The notes beneath the pieces are model-generated. The model was not told the DNA's origin. It ran no database searches and was given only the letters and a program-made list of their open reading frames with translations. This document shows, one piece after another, positions 33,373-42,289 of a DNA stretch of 64,000 nt. Numbering within the stretch: position 1 is the first letter of the stretch; every line of letters starts with the position of its first letter. The stretch is from Acidobacteriota bacterium (lineage in GTDB: Bacteria > Acidobacteriota > Blastocatellia > Pyrinomonadales > Pyrinomonadaceae). The position numbers and the translations under genes are program-made. The stretch is taken from the NCBI GenBank assembly GCA_025463135.1, contig JAOAPY010000008.1:124001-188000 (forward strand), read 5' to 3'.

Positions 33373-34020
33373 ATGTTCAAATCAGTTATTAAGAAATTCG
33401 ATAAGTACTTGGACATGTTGGAGGTCGAAAATCCGAATGGCTTTAATGAGGATTTGTGGACGGAGGTCAGGAAGCGCCTACAACAGCTGGAGTGGCTTTT
33501 TGAAAGCATTTCCGGAAAGCATACAAAATGCCTGGAGCTAAGTTGGCGAGAAAATCGGCGCATCGATCGTTTGCGGAAGGAACATCACGTAACTTCCGGC
33601 TCTATTACGCTATTGAAGACACGCGATAGCCGCAAAATTGATCGGTTGTTATTTGAAATGGAGACCTTAACGGAAAGCTTCTACTATTTGGCTCACAGAA
33701 TGAGAGTGATACTTAGGCACGCTTCAAAGCCGCTACCAGGTCTCCACAACTTCGAGTGTGTGGGAGCAAGAAATGCAAGGAACAAACTACTCGAGCACGT
33801 GGAAAAGGACGATAGCAAGATCTTTGGTCAGAGCTTTGGCGTCGGCGGAGATCAAGGCCCAACCTTGAAAGTAGAGAGACAAAGTGGGGAGGAGAACAGA
33901 TTTCCAGACGCGGGGCTTCCCGCGAACGCGACAGAGATTCGAGACAACCTTGAAAGATTGCTTGATGCCGTATTGAGTAAACCGAAATCTACACCATCGC
34001 GTCGAAAATCTTCCTCTTAA
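33373..34020 (+). CDS. uncharacterised protein with HEPN-like R-x5-H motif
   Basis: This 215-residue mostly helical, charged protein has no recognised family. The middle contains GARNARNKLLEHVEK, with RNKLLEH fitting the R-N-x4-H motif of HEPN ribonuclease domains, and then FGVGGDQGPTLKVERQ. The tail is Ser/Lys-rich. A strong ribosome site (GGAGGG, six bases before ATG) supports expression. The gene is more A/T-rich than uvrC beside it, which suggests acquisition. HEPN assignment is a motif-level inference. Confidence 0.65.
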   Translation: MFKSVIKKFDKYLDMLEVENPNGFNEDLWTEVRKRLQQLEWLFESISGKHTKCLELSWRENRRIDRLRKEHHVTSGSITLLKTRDSRKIDRLLFEMETLTESFYYLAHRMRVILRHASKPLPGLHNFECVGARNARNKLLEHVEKDDSKIFGQSFGVGGDQGPTLKVERQSGEENRFPDAGLPANATEIRDNLERLLDAVLSKPKSTPSRRKSSS

Positions 34021-34065
34021 AGGTCACTCTTTAAGTCATCGCCCAGTCTCTTAGGTCAAAAGTAA

Positions 34066-34195
34066 GGGCGCTTCAGCTTGGGAGCGACATGCTCATCGCA
34101 GGCTCACAAAGCTTCGGCAGATGCCGCTCCTGCGGAGCTGGGTCTTCTACTCTGCTGGGTTGCCTATAAACATTCTGCTCCTACGGAGCGCAGAG
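34066..34195. repeat. GCTCC-ACGGAGC palindromic repeat, copy 2
   Basis: It contains GCCGCTCCTGCGGAGCTGG and, after GCCTATAAACATT, CTGCTCCTACGGAGCGCAG, in the same order as copy 1 at 15029-15165. It lies downstream of the HEPN-like gene and of the converging M48 peptidase gene. Confidence 0.7.
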
Positions 34196-34216
34196 ACCAT
34201 GCACGAACGTCTCGCT

Positions 34217-37066
34217 CTAACGGCGCAAAGACTGAGAACTCACTACTGCCGCGGCTGCGGCTCTTCGCAAATCGCTCACGTCCAGCAAATAGATCGTCTG
34301 ACTGGCGGTTAGAATAAACAGGCGCTTCCCATCGGCGGAAAACTTTGCCAGCGATATCGGGCTGGTAAAAACAAACTCGTCGAGCTTGGCCACCGTCGCA
34401 AGATCATAGACCACCACTTTGCCGGGCTCGTTTTCAACGGCCAGCAGTCCGGTGGACCTGGCTACGGTTGCACTGCTGCCGAACATGTGGCCTTTCTGCT
34501 CTCCAGTGGAAAGGGAATAGATCAATATGCGATTGCGGCTGTCTGAAATCACGATCCAATCGCCGCCGGCATTGACACTGGAAATGCGAAACGATCCCTT
34601 ACCAGTTTCGATTAACAACTTTCCTTTGGCTTCGCCACTTTTGGCATCGAGCACCTGCAGGAAATAATCGCCCTCCTTTTCCTTCAAAGCAGAAAGCCGT
34701 GCGGTCAGCTGCGGATCATTTTTGATCTCGGCCTTAGCCGCGTTTGCCGAGACCGCCCAGACCAGGACCATGGTTTCTTCGGCGGCATTGATCCAGACGT
34801 CCGGCGCTTCTTTGGGAAAGCTGCGCGACCAAAGTGTTTGACCCGAGGAAATGTCTCGGACCTCTTCGGTGACGTTTTCTCGCAGCGAGCCCTGCTTCTT
34901 ATTCGGCGTCGTTACCAGCAGAAAGCGTCCGAATTGAACTGCGTGGTCGTCTTCGATCTTTTTTTGTTCCAGCACCTCCTGGGTGTTGAGATCCATCTTC
35001 GCGATGCTGCGATCGACCGCTTCCTCTTTCGGAAAATCTGCGTAGAACACACCTTCATCAGAAAGGTATGAACCACGAAAGCCGCGAAATAGATGTTGGC
35101 GTCCCCCAACCAGGTCCCAGACTGCGCCGCGTCTGCGTTCCGAAACTGCCAGCCAGCGCAGGTTCGGTGAAACCGTCATCGAGCGCAGTCGGCCCAGGGG
35201 ATTCTGGGGCAGGATCACTTTGGCCAAGCGGTTGCCGCTTCCCAATTGGTATAGGCCCAGTTCACTGTTCTTTTGCTCTCCCACAAAGACGTCATCATAA
35301 ATATCTACGGCCGACTGCTTGTTGGCCATGAAGATCTTCCTGGTCGTCAGGTCCATGACACCCACTGGATAATTTTTGATGGGACGAATCAGCAAATAGT
35401 CACCATGGCTTGCGGGCGTCAGGTGGCCGCGACCGACGGACAACTCGTTGAGCACTGCTCCGCCCGGAAAGCCGACGATTCCGGATTTCTTAACATCGCT
35501 CGAATCGGTTCCGATAAGTTTGTCCGAGCCAATGAATGCAAACGGGTTCGTAAGCAGCTTCTTGATCGAGCCAGGTAATGACAGTGCCGTCCTGGTGCTT
35601 AGATCAACACTGACCGCGGCATCACGTTGACCGGCTACGAAATAGTGGCCGTCCTGTGAAAAGGCCATATTGACGATTTCGTAACTGTCCTCATCTCCCA
35701 GGGCTGCCCTGATGGCCATCATGAAGAACTCGAAAAAATTCGGAACGTAAAAAGATTTCTTCTGAAAGAACTGGTCGCCTGAGGCCACGTCGTACAAGGC
35801 GAGATTGAACTCGCTATCGAGACAAGCAAGCGTGTTGCCTTCGGGCGAGAGCGCAGTTTGTAGACAGCCTCCCCGAATGACGAGTTCATGAGTCGTTTTC
35901 AATTGTGCTTCAGCGACGTCCCACATTTCGATGCGGAGTCCGCGGTTATAAGAAACAATCATGCGAGAGTCAGGCGTGAACACGGCGGGATAGGCTTCGG
36001 GGGCGTCAATGCGAAACAGCGGAGCAAAGGGCGTGCGGGTTAGGACGTTGATGCCGGAATCATCCTGGGCCAGCAGGTACTTGCCGTCAGGGCTGAAGCG
36101 CAAATGATTTACGTCGCCACGCAGTGGCGGTGCCAGGGACCTTTTCGAAAGGACCGCGTGCAGATTTTCCTTACGACCCAAACCCGTATAGTTGATGACC
36201 GTGGCTTGCCACTTTTGAAACTCCTCAGCATTCGCGTTGGGTGGCGTGACGCACTCGGGGGGCAGCGATGAAATTGTTTTCAAAGCATCGCGCAGCCGGC
36301 GAGTTTCCGGTTTGGTGGAACCAAAAAGATCAGAGAACCAGCCGCCGGTCTTGCCTTTGGTTTCCGCAAAGCGATCCCAGAAGCTCGAAAATGCGTGCGG
36401 GTCATAGCCCGCCGCGGCCATCGTGTAAATTGCCACCTGGTCGGCAGCCAGTTGTTCCTTGTCTTCTTCGCTGCGTCCAAAGGCCTTTGGCTTGCGCGCG
36501 GTGTTTTCCACCAGTTGGTTATATTTATTAAAGATGTCAGTGCGATCTCCAACCTGCGTGACGCCCAACACTTCCTTGAGCAGTCGCGTCATATCGCCGG
36601 CGGTTTGGCGCGTTACCAAGTGGCCGATTTCGTGGGCCAGCACACCCGCCAGTTCATCTTCGCTGCGGACGAAAGCGACGAGCTTGCGTGAGACGTAAAC
36701 GTGACCACCGGGCAGCGTAAACGCGTTGGCTTCGGGTTGATCGTAGAGCAGGAACTGAAAACGAAGCGCGGTTGGCGGCAGTTGTTTCAGGAGTTTTGCG
36801 CCTACTTCCTGCAACCGCGCGTTCAGCGCCTCGTCATAGATCATGCGAAAATTCCTTTGCAAGTGTTCCGATACCGCATCGCCCAGATCGTTTTCCTGTT
36901 CGGGCGAAAAAATGTTGGGCGTGTTGGCACTGTTGGGAAGCGCCGGGGGTTGGCAACGACTTTGTCCGTTGGTTGGCGCAGCAACCGAGAAACAAAGCCA
37001 CAAGATGAGACAGCGCGAAAGATGCCGGTGAAGGGATGCGAGTGTCATGAGTGTTTGCGATGCCAT
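34217..37066 (-). CDS. M48-type metalloprotease fused to a propeller-like repeat region
   Basis: In this 949-residue protein a signal sequence (LILWLCFSVAAPTNGQ) is followed by an M48 peptidase (to ~310): VYVSRKLVAFVRSEDELAGV, then LAHEIGHLVTRQ with the HExxH zinc site, and SEEDKEQLAADQVAIYTMAA with the third ligand region. From ~370 the remaining ~570 residues are WD40/YVTN-like blades (LRFSPDGKYLLAQDDSGINV; VFTPDSRMIVSYNRGLRIEM; AKFSADGKRLFILTASQTIY). BepA-like M48 proteins act in periplasmic quality control; the propeller fusion is unusual. The frame is open to 37294, but that part is repeat DNA, so the Met at 37066 is used. Confidence 0.85.
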   Translation of the reverse strand: MASQTLMTLASLHRHLSRCLILWLCFSVAAPTNGQSRCQPPALPNSANTPNIFSPEQENDLGDAVSEHLQRNFRMIYDEALNARLQEVGAKLLKQLPPTALRFQFLLYDQPEANAFTLPGGHVYVSRKLVAFVRSEDELAGVLAHEIGHLVTRQTAGDMTRLLKEVLGVTQVGDRTDIFNKYNQLVENTARKPKAFGRSEEDKEQLAADQVAIYTMAAAGYDPHAFSSFWDRFAETKGKTGGWFSDLFGSTKPETRRLRDALKTISSLPPECVTPPNANAEEFQKWQATVINYTGLGRKENLHAVLSKRSLAPPLRGDVNHLRFSPDGKYLLAQDDSGINVLTRTPFAPLFRIDAPEAYPAVFTPDSRMIVSYNRGLRIEMWDVAEAQLKTTHELVIRGGCLQTALSPEGNTLACLDSEFNLALYDVASGDQFFQKKSFYVPNFFEFFMMAIRAALGDEDSYEIVNMAFSQDGHYFVAGQRDAAVSVDLSTRTALSLPGSIKKLLTNPFAFIGSDKLIGTDSSDVKKSGIVGFPGGAVLNELSVGRGHLTPASHGDYLLIRPIKNYPVGVMDLTTRKIFMANKQSAVDIYDDVFVGEQKNSELGLYQLGSGNRLAKVILPQNPLGRLRSMTVSPNLRWLAVSERRRGAVWDLVGGRQHLFRGFRGSYLSDEGVFYADFPKEEAVDRSIAKMDLNTQEVLEQKKIEDDHAVQFGRFLLVTTPNKKQGSLRENVTEEVRDISSGQTLWSRSFPKEAPDVWINAAEETMVLVWAVSANAAKAEIKNDPQLTARLSALKEKEGDYFLQVLDAKSGEAKGKLLIETGKGSFRISSVNAGGDWIVISDSRNRILIYSLSTGEQKGHMFGSSATVARSTGLLAVENEPGKVVVYDLATVAKLDEFVFTSPISLAKFSADGKRLFILTASQTIYLLDVSDLRRAAAAAVVSSQSLRR

Positions 37067-37177
37067 AAGAAAGCTTTTCAAAATATTCGGTCGGGTTGGG
37101 GCAGTGAAGACTGGGATTCTGCTCCGAGATCGCGTCATCTTAATCAGTATCGCGTGGGCTGTAAACGAGTTTGTGCC

Positions 37178-37266
37178 GATCACTTTGCGTCTTTGCGCCT
37201 TAGCGGGAGATCCTTTCACCGACGGCAACCTAAATTTCGCGCGGAGTCGCACAGACGCAAAGCTCT
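37178..37266. repeat. CTTTGCG-type palindromic repeat
   Basis: CACTTTGCGTCTTTGCGCCT TAGCGGGAGA and, at the far end, TTTCGCGCGGAGTCGCACAG ACGCAAAGC form imperfect inverted arms. The repeat is the source of a false N-terminal extension of the M48 peptidase frame. Confidence 0.7.
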
Positions 37267-37346
37267 GAGGTTCGCATTGCTTTTCTACGCGCAATGAAGT
37301 ATTCGCTTATCGTTGTTCATCGACAACTGAAACAGAGATACATCAC

Positions 37347-38288
37347 GTGAGATTTCCCTTCACACCGTCAAAGAACCTGCCGTTTGACGCAGTGGGCTTT
37401 GGCCTGAATGCTGTCGACCATCTGATCGTCGTGCCCGAGTACCCGGCTTTCGACGTGAAGATGCGCCTGCTGGAACATGAGCAGGGCGCCGGCGGGCAAA
37501 CTGCGAGTGCGATGGTGGCGCTGCAACGTTTGGGCTTGAGGACTTCCTATGCCGGACGATTTGGATCCGACGCCGAAGGAAAGTTCGGACTCGCTGCCAT
37601 TAAAGCCGAAGGCGTCGATCTGGAGTTCGCCGAGGTAATCGCCGACGCGCGTAATCAAATAGCCTTCATCGTCATCGATGCCCGCAGCGGCGAGCGGACG
37701 ATCATTTGGGATCGCGACGATCGCCTCGCCTACCACGCCGCAGAGGCGCCCATTGCCCTGGCTGCCCGCGGTAGCGTGCTGCATTTGGACGCACATGATC
37801 CCCCGGCCTGCGCGCGCATGGCCCAGGCGGCCCGCGCCGCCGGTGGAATTATTTCCGCGGACATCGACAACATCTATGACGGCCTGCCGGCGCTGCTGCC
37901 CCTAATCGACATACTGATCGTTTCCAAAGACTTTCCGCATCGATTGACAGGTATCAGTGATGAACGAACGTCGCTGGTTGAGCTAAAGGCGCGTTATGGC
38001 TGCGCTATTGTTGGTATGACGCTCGGCAAGCGCGGGGCAATTCTTTACTGTGAAGATCAATTCCTGGAGTCGCCGGCCTTTGCCGTACCCGGCGGCTGTC
38101 GCGACACAACCGGCGCCGGCGATGCGTTTCATGCCGGCTTCATTTACGGTTTGTTGCGCGGTGACGACATCGCGACCAGCTTGCGCCTGGCGAATGCCAC
38201 CGCAGCGTTGAAGTGTCGTTCGCTCGGGGCGCGTAGTTCTTTGCCAACCGAAAATGAATTGAATGAATTCCTGAAATCGGTTCCATAG
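37347..38288 (+). CDS. PfkB-family carbohydrate kinase
   Basis: This 313-residue ribokinase-fold protein has FGLNAVDHLIVVPEYPAFD near the start, the GAGGQTASAMVALQRLGL glycine segment, and the PfkB signature CRDTTGAGDAFHAGFIYGLL with the catalytic Asp in GAGD. It phosphorylates a sugar or nucleoside with ATP; the substrate is open. The start is a GTG at 37347. It is followed 41 bases later by a flavin reductase gene on the same strand. Confidence 0.88.
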   Translation: MRFPFTPSKNLPFDAVGFGLNAVDHLIVVPEYPAFDVKMRLLEHEQGAGGQTASAMVALQRLGLRTSYAGRFGSDAEGKFGLAAIKAEGVDLEFAEVIADARNQIAFIVIDARSGERTIIWDRDDRLAYHAAEAPIALAARGSVLHLDAHDPPACARMAQAARAAGGIISADIDNIYDGLPALLPLIDILIVSKDFPHRLTGISDERTSLVELKARYGCAIVGMTLGKRGAILYCEDQFLESPAFAVPGGCRDTTGAGDAFHAGFIYGLLRGDDIATSLRLANATAALKCRSLGARSSLPTENELNEFLKSVP

Positions 38289-38329
38289 TGGAATAATAAA
38301 TTAAGGGTTGCCACGAAGGAGAAATTATC

Positions 38330-38917
38330 TTGGACAAACTACTGCTTCCGGTCCTCTTAGGCACCAATCGAAGAAAGCGTAACAGCGTGAACCCGGCGAA
38401 GTGGTTGGTGAGCGAGATGGAGAAGCGTCCCGAGATTGAAACCAGACTATTCGATGCTTGCGATTTCGTCTTTCCCCAGGATGACTATGGTCAGGGGATT
38501 AAGGACCAGTTCCCCGAGTGGCGCGACACGATTATCAAAGCGGATGGGTTGGTAATAGTTGCCCCGGAATACAATCATGGCTACTCGGGTGCCTTAAAAG
38601 CCGTGCTTGATTTACTTCTGAAAGAATACATTCACAAAGCGGTTGCCTTCGTCGGCGTGTCGGCCGGCCCCTGGGGCGGCACGCGCGTGATCGAGGCCAT
38701 GGTCCCAATGGTCCGCGAACTGGGCCTGGCGGTTACCTTTTCGGATCTCAACTTTGCGAAAGTGCAAAAGACCTTTGACGCCGAAGGAAGACTTTTGGAT
38801 CCAGCCTTCGAGCAGCGGGCCAAAGATTTTTTGGACGAGTTGGTTTGGATGGCTACCGTGTTGAAATGGGGACGCGAAAACGTGTCGTCAAAACATCATC
38901 CTAATCAAACTGGTTAA
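38330..38917 (+). CDS. NADPH-dependent FMN reductase
   Basis: This 195-residue flavodoxin-like protein has PVLLGTNRRKRNSVNPAKWL near the N-terminus (phosphate-binding loop), LVIVAPEYNHGYSGALKAVL (the family's PEYNxxxPGxLK variant) and GVSAGPWGGTRVIEAM. It transfers electrons from NAD(P)H to FMN or a quinone. Translation seems to begin at TTG 38330, with a strong AAGGAG nine bases upstream and no ATG close by. Its stop overlaps the converging dienelactone hydrolase by four bases. Confidence 0.9.
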   Translation: MDKLLLPVLLGTNRRKRNSVNPAKWLVSEMEKRPEIETRLFDACDFVFPQDDYGQGIKDQFPEWRDTIIKADGLVIVAPEYNHGYSGALKAVLDLLLKEYIHKAVAFVGVSAGPWGGTRVIEAMVPMVRELGLAVTFSDLNFAKVQKTFDAEGRLLDPAFEQRAKDFLDELVWMATVLKWGRENVSSKHHPNQTG

Positions 38918-39585
38918 TGCAACAGGTGCTTTCTAAAGTGAGTGAGTACGCGCCGCCACGCATCAGCCGCCGCGTCGGCGTTGTAGGCTTCGGGGCGCGT
39001 GTCGTTGAAGAAGGCGTGGTCTGCGTCATAGCTGACGACTTCGATGGGTAAGTCATGTTTGCTTGCTGACTCTTTTAATCCGTTGACCTTCTCGGGTGTG
39101 ATCCAGTTGTCGCGATTACCGGCAATGAACAGCGTCGGCACTTTCAATTTGGCCAGCACTTCTTCTTCCGGAATATCACCATAAAAGGGCGCTGCCGCAG
39201 AGACGTCGTCCAGCTCGCAGGCCGCACGCAATGCAAACGTCCCGCCCATGCAATAGCCAGTGATGCCGAATTTAGAGACGTTGTAAGTCGCCTTCGTAGC
39301 GTCGATTGCCTTGCCGATGGTTTCCATGCCGTCTTCGATAGCCAGTGCCTGCATCCAAGCGGACGCTTCCGCGGCGTCTTTGGCAACGCGGCCTCGGTAC
39401 AGATCGGGAGCCACGCATAGGTAGCCCTCGTTCGCATAACGACCGGCGAGATCGCGAATGTGATCGTTGATGCCCCACCATTCCTGAATTAGAACGATAG
39501 CGGCGGAGATTTCCTGTCGCGGCCGCACGACGTAAGCTGTGGTGGCTCCAAACGACGTGGTCAAATTCAAGGTCTCAACGTTCAT
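38914..39585 (-). CDS. dienelactone hydrolase family protein
   Basis: This 223-residue alpha/beta hydrolase has the Cys nucleophile in GITGYCMGGTFAL, Asp in IAGNRDNW and His in SYDADHAFFNDTRPEAY. EWWGINDHIRDLAGRYANEG and VAPDLYRGR are typical of the family. It hydrolyses dienelactone or related esters. Its 3' end overlaps the flavin reductase gene tail to tail by four bases. No pathway neighbours for chloroaromatic degradation are present. Confidence 0.92.
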   Translation of the reverse strand: MNVETLNLTTSFGATTAYVVRPRQEISAAIVLIQEWWGINDHIRDLAGRYANEGYLCVAPDLYRGRVAKDAAEASAWMQALAIEDGMETIGKAIDATKATYNVSKFGITGYCMGGTFALRAACELDDVSAAAPFYGDIPEEEVLAKLKVPTLFIAGNRDNWITPEKVNGLKESASKHDLPIEVVSYDADHAFFNDTRPEAYNADAAADAWRRVLTHFRKHLLH

Positions 39586-39635
39586 ATCGTTCCCCCGTTA
39601 CTCGAAATGTTTGAAACAGCTGGATTATAAAGCGA

Positions 39636-39968
39636 ATGGAGATGCTGCGCATTGCTCGTCGCGTGCTCGGGGGATTGGATGTGCAGTTGTTCGAAGAAGG
39701 AATGGACTTGCTGCAACGGCAGAAACATTACACAGAGGCCCTCAGAAATTTTGAGACCGTTAGCGAAATCGATCCGGATCGGCCGGGCGCGTTTTATTAC
39801 ATGGCTTCCACATATGCGCTGAACGGCGATAAGAAAAAATCTTTGCAGGCACTACAGACGGCCATTCAGAAGGGGTTTACGGATCTTTCGGCGGTGACGA
39901 CGAACAACGCTTTTGACTCGCTGCGCAACGAGCCGCTTTACCTGGAGCTTATCCAGAGTCTGAAGTAG
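39636..39968 (+). CDS. small TPR-repeat protein
   Basis: This 110-residue protein has tandem helices LFEEGMDLLQRQKHYTEALR, DPDRPGAFYYMASTYALNGD and KKSLQALQTAIQKGFTDLS, then the frequent ending AFDSLRNEPLYLELIQSLK. No signal peptide is seen, so it is probably cytoplasmic. It is divergent from the dienelactone hydrolase with a 50-base gap. It probably mediates protein contacts; partners are unknown. Confidence 0.75.
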   Translation: MEMLRIARRVLGGLDVQLFEEGMDLLQRQKHYTEALRNFETVSEIDPDRPGAFYYMASTYALNGDKKKSLQALQTAIQKGFTDLSAVTTNNAFDSLRNEPLYLELIQSLK

Positions 39969-40190
39969 CAGATCCTTTAGAAAGATCTGACAACCAAGCA
40001 ATAACTCATGGGTGACTCGGTCTTAGTCCCTTCGGGTCTGGAGACGCTGAGAACCAAACCGTCTTCTAAACGCGACGCCTCTCAAGTTCTCGGGACCGCC
40101 CGTTCAGTTTGTGGGTTCCACCTGCGCGCTGTGATATAACTCCTCCGCTCTCCAGCAATAATTATTTGTCGGTTATAGCAAAGGAAGATC

Positions 40191-41876
40191 ATGAAAATCC
40201 TGCTAGCTTCGCTGGGCATTCTGCTGCTCAGCCTTTTGTCAGCCACGCCCAGAACTGAATCTGCTGATCTGGTTCTCAAGAACGGCAACATCTACACAGT
40301 TAACGACAAGCAGGCCCGCGCCGAAGCTGTAGCGGTCAAAGGCGACCGCATTGTCTTTGTCGGCTCGAATGCCGCAGCGCAGCGGTACGTCGGCACAAAC
40401 ACGCGCGTTGTCGATCTGCACGGCCAGACGGTTGTGCCCGGACTGACCGACGCCCACCATCATCTGTCCGGCGTCGGCTTTCGCGAGATGACTTTGAATC
40501 TCGAAGGCGTCACCAGCCTCGAAGACTTTCTCGCTAAAGTCAAAGCGCGTGTCGATCGCGCTAAACCAGGTGAGTGGGTGACGGGGCGTGGGTGGATTGA
40601 AACCTTTTGGCAGCCACCAGTTTTCCCCACCCGTTGGGATCTCGACAAAATCGCGCCCAACAACCCGGTAATCCTGGGGCGCGCCGATGGTCATGGCACG
40701 GTGGTGAACAGCGCTGCGTTAAAGATTGCGGGTGTCGGCAAGGACACACCGAATCCTTTTGGTGGCGAGATATCGAAAGACAAACAGTCCGGCGAACCCA
40801 ATGGCATGTTGCTGGACGCAGCGCAAAATCTGGTGGGCCGACATCTGCCGCCGACCTCGGCGGCCGACGCTGAGCAGGCAGTAATTCTGGGAGTGAAGCG
40901 CGACGTCGAACTCGGTTGGTGTCAGGTCCAGGATCCGGGCGGCAGTTATGATGAAGTTGAAATCTTCAAAAAGCTGTACAGCGAAGGAAAGATCAAACTG
41001 CGCATCTACAAAGCGCTTTCCGGGCCGGGAAAGGAAGCGCAGCGGCTGTTACGCGAGGGTCCTATTGTCGGCGCTTATGCCAATCACCTCACGGTACGCT
41101 CGATCAAACTTTATGCAGATGGATCGCTGGGTTCGCGCAGTGCGGCGTTGCTGAAGCCATATTCAGATGCTCCGGACACTTCCGGTTTCCTGACAATCAA
41201 GGAAGGAGTTCTGGTGCCTTTGCTGGTTGAGGCACTGCGGAAAGGCATTCAAATCGAAACTCACGCTATCGGCGATCACGCTAACCGATTCATTCTCGAT
41301 GCCTATGAGAGAGCGTTCAAACTGGTGCCGCCGGCGCAAAGGAAAGTGCGCGAGCCGCGTTGGCGCGACGAACACTCGCAGATTATTAACCCGGCCGACA
41401 TTCCGCGTTTCGCAGCGCTCGGGATCATTCCCTCAATGCAGCCTTCGCACGCGATTGGCGATCTGCATTTCGCTCCCAGCCGCTTGGGAATCGAGCGACT
41501 CGCCGGTGCCTATGCCTGGCAGAGTTTACTCAAGGCCGGCTCGATCATTCCGGGTGGCTCGGACGCGCCTGTGGAGCGCGGCGAGCCGATGATCGAATTC
41601 TATGCCGCCGTCGCGCGCAAAGATATGAAAGGCTTTTCCGGTGAGGGCTGGCACCCGGAAGAGGCTGTAACGCGCGAACAGGCATTGAAGATGTTTACCA
41701 AATGGGCTGCGTATGCTGCGTTTGAAGAGAAGCTGCGGGGAACAATAGAAGTCGGAAAGCTGGCAGACTTTACCGTGCTCTCGGCCGACATCATGAAAAT
41801 CCCCGAGCCGGAGATTTTGAAGACACACTGCGTGATGACGATCATCGGCGGAGAGATGGCATACGAAGGGAAATAA
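40191..41876 (+). CDS. exported amidohydrolase, YtcJ-like
   Basis: In this 561-residue protein a signal peptide (ILLASLGILLLSLLSATPR) precedes an amidohydrolase of the YtcJ group: VVPGLTDAHHHLSGVGFREM with the metal HxH, GRGWIETFWQPPVFPTRWDL, IETHAIGDHANRFILDAYER, RDEHSQIINPADIPRFAALG, and PGGSDAPVERGEP with the late Asp. It hydrolyses an amide or related bond in the periplasm; the substrate is unknown. AAAGGAAG upstream of the ATG supports the start. It stands alone. Confidence 0.9.
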   Translation: MKILLASLGILLLSLLSATPRTESADLVLKNGNIYTVNDKQARAEAVAVKGDRIVFVGSNAAAQRYVGTNTRVVDLHGQTVVPGLTDAHHHLSGVGFREMTLNLEGVTSLEDFLAKVKARVDRAKPGEWVTGRGWIETFWQPPVFPTRWDLDKIAPNNPVILGRADGHGTVVNSAALKIAGVGKDTPNPFGGEISKDKQSGEPNGMLLDAAQNLVGRHLPPTSAADAEQAVILGVKRDVELGWCQVQDPGGSYDEVEIFKKLYSEGKIKLRIYKALSGPGKEAQRLLREGPIVGAYANHLTVRSIKLYADGSLGSRSAALLKPYSDAPDTSGFLTIKEGVLVPLLVEALRKGIQIETHAIGDHANRFILDAYERAFKLVPPAQRKVREPRWRDEHSQIINPADIPRFAALGIIPSMQPSHAIGDLHFAPSRLGIERLAGAYAWQSLLKAGSIIPGGSDAPVERGEPMIEFYAAVARKDMKGFSGEGWHPEEAVTREQALKMFTKWAAYAAFEEKLRGTIEVGKLADFTVLSADIMKIPEPEILKTHCVMTIIGGEMAYEGK

Positions 41877-41959
41877 TACCGACAGGATATACGAGTAAAC
41901 AGGATCGTAACTCCGACAACTATGATTGGAACTTTTCCTATCGCCTTATCTTAATAATT

Positions 41960-42145
41960 TTGTCGCTCCCTTCCACAAGTAGTGTCTACGAGGACAAATC
42001 ATCAATGACCAGTGCGAGCGCATTCGTTCATGAAGAGTTTCAGGGGATCCGCATTACACCCAACGTCTACACGACACTGGGAGAGTTAGATCGTTTTTGT
42101 GAGCAGATGGAGTTGATCGCGCGCAAGGTACTGCCTGCAGTATAG
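41960..42145 (+). pseudogene. C-terminal remnant of a class V aminotransferase-like gene
   Basis: The ~40 residues FVHEEFQGIRITPNVYTTLG ELDRFCEQMELIARKVLPAV look like the end of class V (cysteine desulfurase/isopenicillin-epimerase-like) aminotransferases, where a GIRVTP-VYTT block precedes a final helix. Nothing upstream encodes the PLP domain, and the frame opens only at a TTG. I read it as a deletion remnant. It could be an unrelated small protein, but the motif is distinctive. Confidence 0.55.
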
Positions 42146-42155
42146 TCAGGAAGGC

Positions 42156-42241
42156 CATCCGCAGATTTCGCAGATTACGCAGAATGCTTAAGACAAAATC
42201 AAAACTTTGATTCGGCTTTCTTAATCTGCAATCTGTGGATG
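42156..42241. repeat. AATCTGCG-type palindromic repeat
   Basis: CATCCGCAGATTTCGCAGAT TA and TAATCTGCAATCTGTGGATG are imperfect inverted arms around an A/T-rich spacer. It lies 49 bases before the methyltransferase start. Confidence 0.8.
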
Positions 42242-42289
42242 AAATTGGCATAAAGTAATTCAATAATCTTTCATGAAGGAGCACTAATC

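Larger units (their letters stand above)
41877..42289. other. 413-base region with gene remnant and repeat
   Basis: It holds the C-terminal remnant of an aminotransferase-like gene (41960-42145) and the repeat at 42156-42241. A short ACAGGATATACGAGTAAACA stretch at 41880 resembles another common intergenic repeat. No intact gene is seen. Confidence 0.6.
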
